DNA of 9,818 nucleotides from Patescibacteria group bacterium UBA5124 (GTDB lineage Bacteria > Patescibacteriota > Gracilibacteria > Absconditabacterales > Absconditicoccaceae). The number at the start of each line of letters is the position of its first letter. Positions within the stretch are counted from its first letter, which is position 1. Below the pieces are notes generated by a model, which saw only the letters and a program-made list of their open reading frames with translations, did not search any database and was not told the DNA's origin. This document shows positions 7,507-9,818 of the stretch, piece after piece. The stretch spans positions 18,410 to 28,227 of the forward strand of contig DHYS01000027.1 in assembly GCA_002414185.1 (NCBI GenBank). Reading direction: 5' to 3'. Both the position numbers and the translations under genes were made by a program.

Positions 7507-9540
7507 TTATTTTTCCAGGCAGTCGTCTGTGTTATCTTGTGATTTTAAAAGATTGGATACTTCCCAGGCGAGATACTCTCCTACGGTTTTTTTGAAATCT
7601 TGTAGGGTTGGTTTGGTATCTATCGGTGCTGTTTGATTTCGGTCAGCTCCATTATTTGGATCTATAGTATTTTCGTAGTATTCTTTTTCTGTAAAAATAT
7701 TGAGCTTGCTTTTACCAAATCTTACTAAGTTTACCAGTTCTTCATATCTCTCTTTTGCTCTGTCTGCGTCTTTGAGATTATTACTTGTCTTTTTTCTGTT
7801 GGTTCTGGCGTATCCATCATTAGAAAAATCAATGAATTTCACCATTTCGTCTGGATGGTGTTTTTCATTTACTTTGAAAACATAGATATTTGTCTGAACA
7901 CTAGATTTCCCAATAAATAGATCAATTGGCATTTTAATACTCGCTATAAGTGTATGCTTTTCTAATATTTTTTTATTGTATTCTTTAGCTTTCCCACTTC
8001 CTGCGGAATTTTGTATTATGATTGCTGCATATCCTTTATGCATCATATTTAGAGCTTTCTCTACAAAATTCATTCCGTTTCCTTGTGCAGAGTATGGCGG
8101 ATTAAGTACAAAAGCATCAGCAGGAAAGTTTTCATCAGTTTTTCCAAATCAGTATTTTCAGTCAAATTGTAGAGAATCTTGATTTAATATATTTGAACTT
8201 CAATCTCACATCATAATCATATTGAGAATTGCGAGCATATATACACTTGAAAGCATTTCCAAACCAAGTAATTGTTCTGCCTTGATTTTGATTTCTTTTT
8301 GCAAAAGTTCGTTTGGCGAAGTTATATTATTTTTGGCATCATTAAGCATTTCATTCATTGCAGATACAAGCAAACCAGCTGAACCAGTAGCAAAATCTCG
8401 CACAAAAGAATCTTTATTTACTCTTGCAAGTTTCACTAAGAGATTTGCAACATATGATGGAGTAAGAACTACATCGTTGAGTTTATCTTGTGAAAAACCA
8501 AGCCAACCATACATTTCATTGAAAAGTTTTCCCGTAAAATCAGTAGTCAGACCGATCTTATAATAAATACCCAAATCATCAACAATTTTTGAAAATACCC
8601 TTTTTAGTTGGCTTTCGCCGTTTTCTACTTTGTTTATATTTTCTGTCAAAAGTGTATTTGATAAAGTTCTAATAATCAATTCTTTCTTTTCTTTTGGCAG
8701 TTTTTTTTCATCCAGAAAAGCGGTGATACGACCGATCATAATATCGCCGTCTCTTCCACCGATAAATGTTTGTGATTTGAGATCAGATTTTTCTAAAACA
8801 GGTACTTTGTTTGGGATTCCAATTGTTGCAATAATAGAAGACGCTACGAGATATACTCTGTCATTTTCTCATAAACCTTTTTCGTTTTGATAAATATCAT
8901 TATTTAGTTTCACTAGACTTATATCAATCTCTTTTTCTCTTTGCTCTTTTAGTTTTTCTAGTTCTTCGCTTGTTAAACTTAATTTTTTAACTTTTTCTAT
9001 AAATCAGTCAAAATTATCAGAAGCTAAAAAAGAAAAATCAGAAAAATTATCTACTTTTTGTCCAGCTCCAAGATTTCATTTAGAAACATAATAAACTCCG
9101 ATTCTATATTGAATTTTTCAAAAGTCATCTTTATAACCAGTCATTCAAATAGCTATAATATCAGTATAAGCGGTATGATGAAGTAAAGCATTTGCATAAT
9201 GCACAGCGCCATTGACAGCGAATGAATTGATGTTTTTGAAATTTGGTTCGTTTTTATTTGTTTTATTCTCAATTATCGAATCATCATCAAGTTTTATAAG
9301 CTTATCTTTATATAATTTATATTCTATAAGAACTGGATACCAATTCAGATCTTTATCTTGTAAAAGTAATTTAGCATCTGGACGATTTCCACCCACTCAA
9401 CCATTTTTTGAATGATAATCATTAAGTGCTTTATCTATTTCAGAATTCAAAGACTCTTGTTCTAGCTTGTAATCTAGCCCATAAGATTTTAGCCAACCGT
9501 TAGCTAAATCTGCGATATTCGGTTCTATAGATTGTGACAT
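7507..9540 (-). CDS. BcgI-like fused endonuclease / N6-adenine methyltransferase (A subunit), 677 aa
   Basis: ATG 9540 to TAA 7507-7509, open with UGA as Gly (10 of 46). The N-terminus carries a PD-(D/E)xK nuclease motif: P54-D55 ... E73-Y74-K75, with hydrophobic flanks (AKLLL, PVLIEYK). Residues about 280-640 are an HsdM-type (N6_Mtase) methylase: TPSYV (360-364), the AdoMet-binding motif I variant DFATGSAG (382-389), GDGSSNI (445-451) with both glycines UGA, and catalytic NPPY (480-483) followed by SAQGNG. Cleavage and methylation in one chain with a separate S protein is the BcgI (Type IIB/IIG) arrangement (BcgI A is 637 aa) and explains the missing hsdR. First gene of the operon. The nuclease assignment rests on motif reading. 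Confidence 0.88.
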
Positions 9541-9582
9541 TTCTTAAATTTTAAAGTTAAAATATATTTTTATATACGAAAT

Positions 9583-9588
9583 ATTATA
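9583..9588 (-). promoter_or_regulatory. Candidate -10 of the restriction operon
   Basis: A perfect TATAAT on the minus strand (context TTTTTGTATAATATTTCG) lies 42 bases upstream of the A-subunit ATG, preceded by T-rich sequence. No clear TTGACA-like -35 is seen at 16-18 bases. No Shine-Dalgarno precedes the ATG (AATTTAAGAAATG). Confidence 0.4.
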
Positions 9589-9650
9589 CAAAAATTACAA
9601 TAATTAATCTTTCTTTAAAATCAATACATAGTTTGTCTTTCTTTGTTTCG

Positions 9651-9683
9651 GCTCATTTATTGTTCATTTCTGGCTCATATTTT
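9651..9683. repeat. Echo of the fic 3' end upstream of the operon
   Basis: CTCATTT....TCA....TGGCTCATAT resembles 3259-3287, the last coding bases of fic, in the same orientation. Translated in the fic frame with UGA as Gly it reads K-Y-E-P-x4-KGA-x2-KK, against R-Y-E-P-x3-GKGA-KKK at the Fic C-terminus. It may be a remnant of a second Fic or winged-helix gene upstream, or a duplicated end. The match is short. Confidence 0.35.
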
Positions 9684-9685
9684 TG

Positions 9686-9750
9686 CTTCTTTTTGCAAAA
9701 GAAGATTGCCCGAAGGGCAAAACCTCCCCCAAATTGCCTCGAAGAGGCAA
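9686..9750. repeat. Hairpin cluster upstream of the restriction operon
   Basis: Three inverted repeats: CTTCTTTT/GCAAAAGAAG (9686-9704), TTGCCC-gaa-GGGCAA (9706-9720) and TTGCCTC-gaa-GAGGCAA (9734-9750). The first two repeat 158-194 in direct orientation. The third interrupts the right inverted repeat relative to its left partner, as if inserted. GAA-capped stems recur at 211-223 and inside attC-like hairpin 1. Confidence 0.55.
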
Positions 9751-9797
9751 AAAAATTATTTATTTAAAAGAAGGAACAAAAGGATATGTTGCACAAC
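9719..9797 (-). repeat. Right inverted repeat bounding the restriction block
   Basis: AAAACCTCCCCCAAAT (9719-9734), an AAAAAAATTATTTATTTAAAA-like tract (from about 9750), GGAACAAAAGGATA (9773-9786) and GTTGCACAAC (9788-9797) are the reverse complement, in order, of 3221-3134. Sequence beyond GTTGCACAAC differs from hairpin 3 and is cut by the window end, so whether a full attC-like hairpin follows cannot be seen. Confidence 0.7.
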
Positions 9798-9818
9798 TGG
9801 TTTTTGTGCGACAGTATG

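Noticed and set aside
23..9415. Plus-strand ORFs of 60-113 codons throughout the window
   Set aside because: All lie antisense to better-supported minus-strand genes or cover hairpins, have low-complexity compositions rich in Phe/Ser, and show no domain motif.
3245..9540. UGA as tryptophan (code 4) or many frameshifts and pseudogenes
   Set aside because: Every interruption is UGA, frame is kept across all of them, and motif positions (GDGSSNI, LGGC, GA-x3-SF) require Gly; TGG is still used for Trp.
7507..9540. Orphan Type I hsdM/hsdS that lost hsdR
   Set aside because: An N-terminal PD...ExK motif in the methylase chain and overall length near BcgI A make a complete fused enzyme more likely.
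9541..9818. Integrase, transposase or tRNA gene near the right boundary
   Set aside because: Only promoter-like sequence, hairpins and the inverted repeat are visible; no coding frame with recombinase motifs and no tRNA fold was seen anywhere in the window.

Overview
This AT-rich window reads sensibly only if UGA is decoded as glycine (genetic code 25). That points to a Candidate Phyla Radiation bacterium of the Absconditabacteria (SR1) or Gracilibacteria type. With UGA as a stop, almost every minus-strand gene breaks into fragments. With UGA as Gly, nine continuous CDSs appear, and UGA falls in positions such as the HsdM-type GDGSSNI segment and the LGGC lipobox. All coding is on the minus strand, and the plus-strand ORFs are shadows.

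Layout, left to right (transcription runs right to left). 1-150: edge-truncated small membrane ORF. 158-223: hairpin cluster. 278-333: attC-like hairpin 1. 351-824 and 844-1536: a small membrane-anchored protein and a DKNYY-repeat protein. 1550-1580: intrinsic terminator. 1615-2082: Bacteroidota-looking lipoprotein with no UGA codons. 2135-2295: decayed second copy of the ORF at 1-150. 2388-2443: attC-like hairpin 2. 2446-3024: coiled-coil lipoprotein. 3086-3141: attC-like hairpin 3. 3245-9540: a five-gene block. 9541-9818: its promoter region, hairpins, and an inverted copy of the sequence beside hairpin 3.

The five-gene block, in transcription order, is: (A) a nuclease-methyltransferase fusion with an N-terminal PD...ExK motif followed by an HsdM-type N6-adenine methylase; (S) a two-TRD specificity subunit with three 12-bp in-frame repeats in its central spacer; an unknown 316-aa protein; an unknown coiled-coil/two-TM protein; and a class II Fic AMP-transferase. 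A plus S without a separate hsdR matches the BcgI-like (Type IIB/IIG) architecture. The two unknown genes between S and Fic are candidates for an accessory defence module.

The three hairpins share the fold expected of integron attC sites: AAC/GTT outer arms, an unequal unpaired spacer, then a long inner stem. Each sits just downstream of a minus-strand gene or gene block. The window therefore looks like part of a cassette array, with one cassette of about 6.6 kb carrying the whole restriction system. No integrase is present, so this remains an inference.

The share of glycines encoded by UGA varies strongly by gene: 0/8 in the 1615 lipoprotein, 10/46 in A, 5/21 in S, 7/18 in Fic, 7/11 and 14/19 in the two unknowns, and 10/13, 11/13 and 13/14 in the other cassette genes. 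I read this as a record of different residence times in a recoded host.
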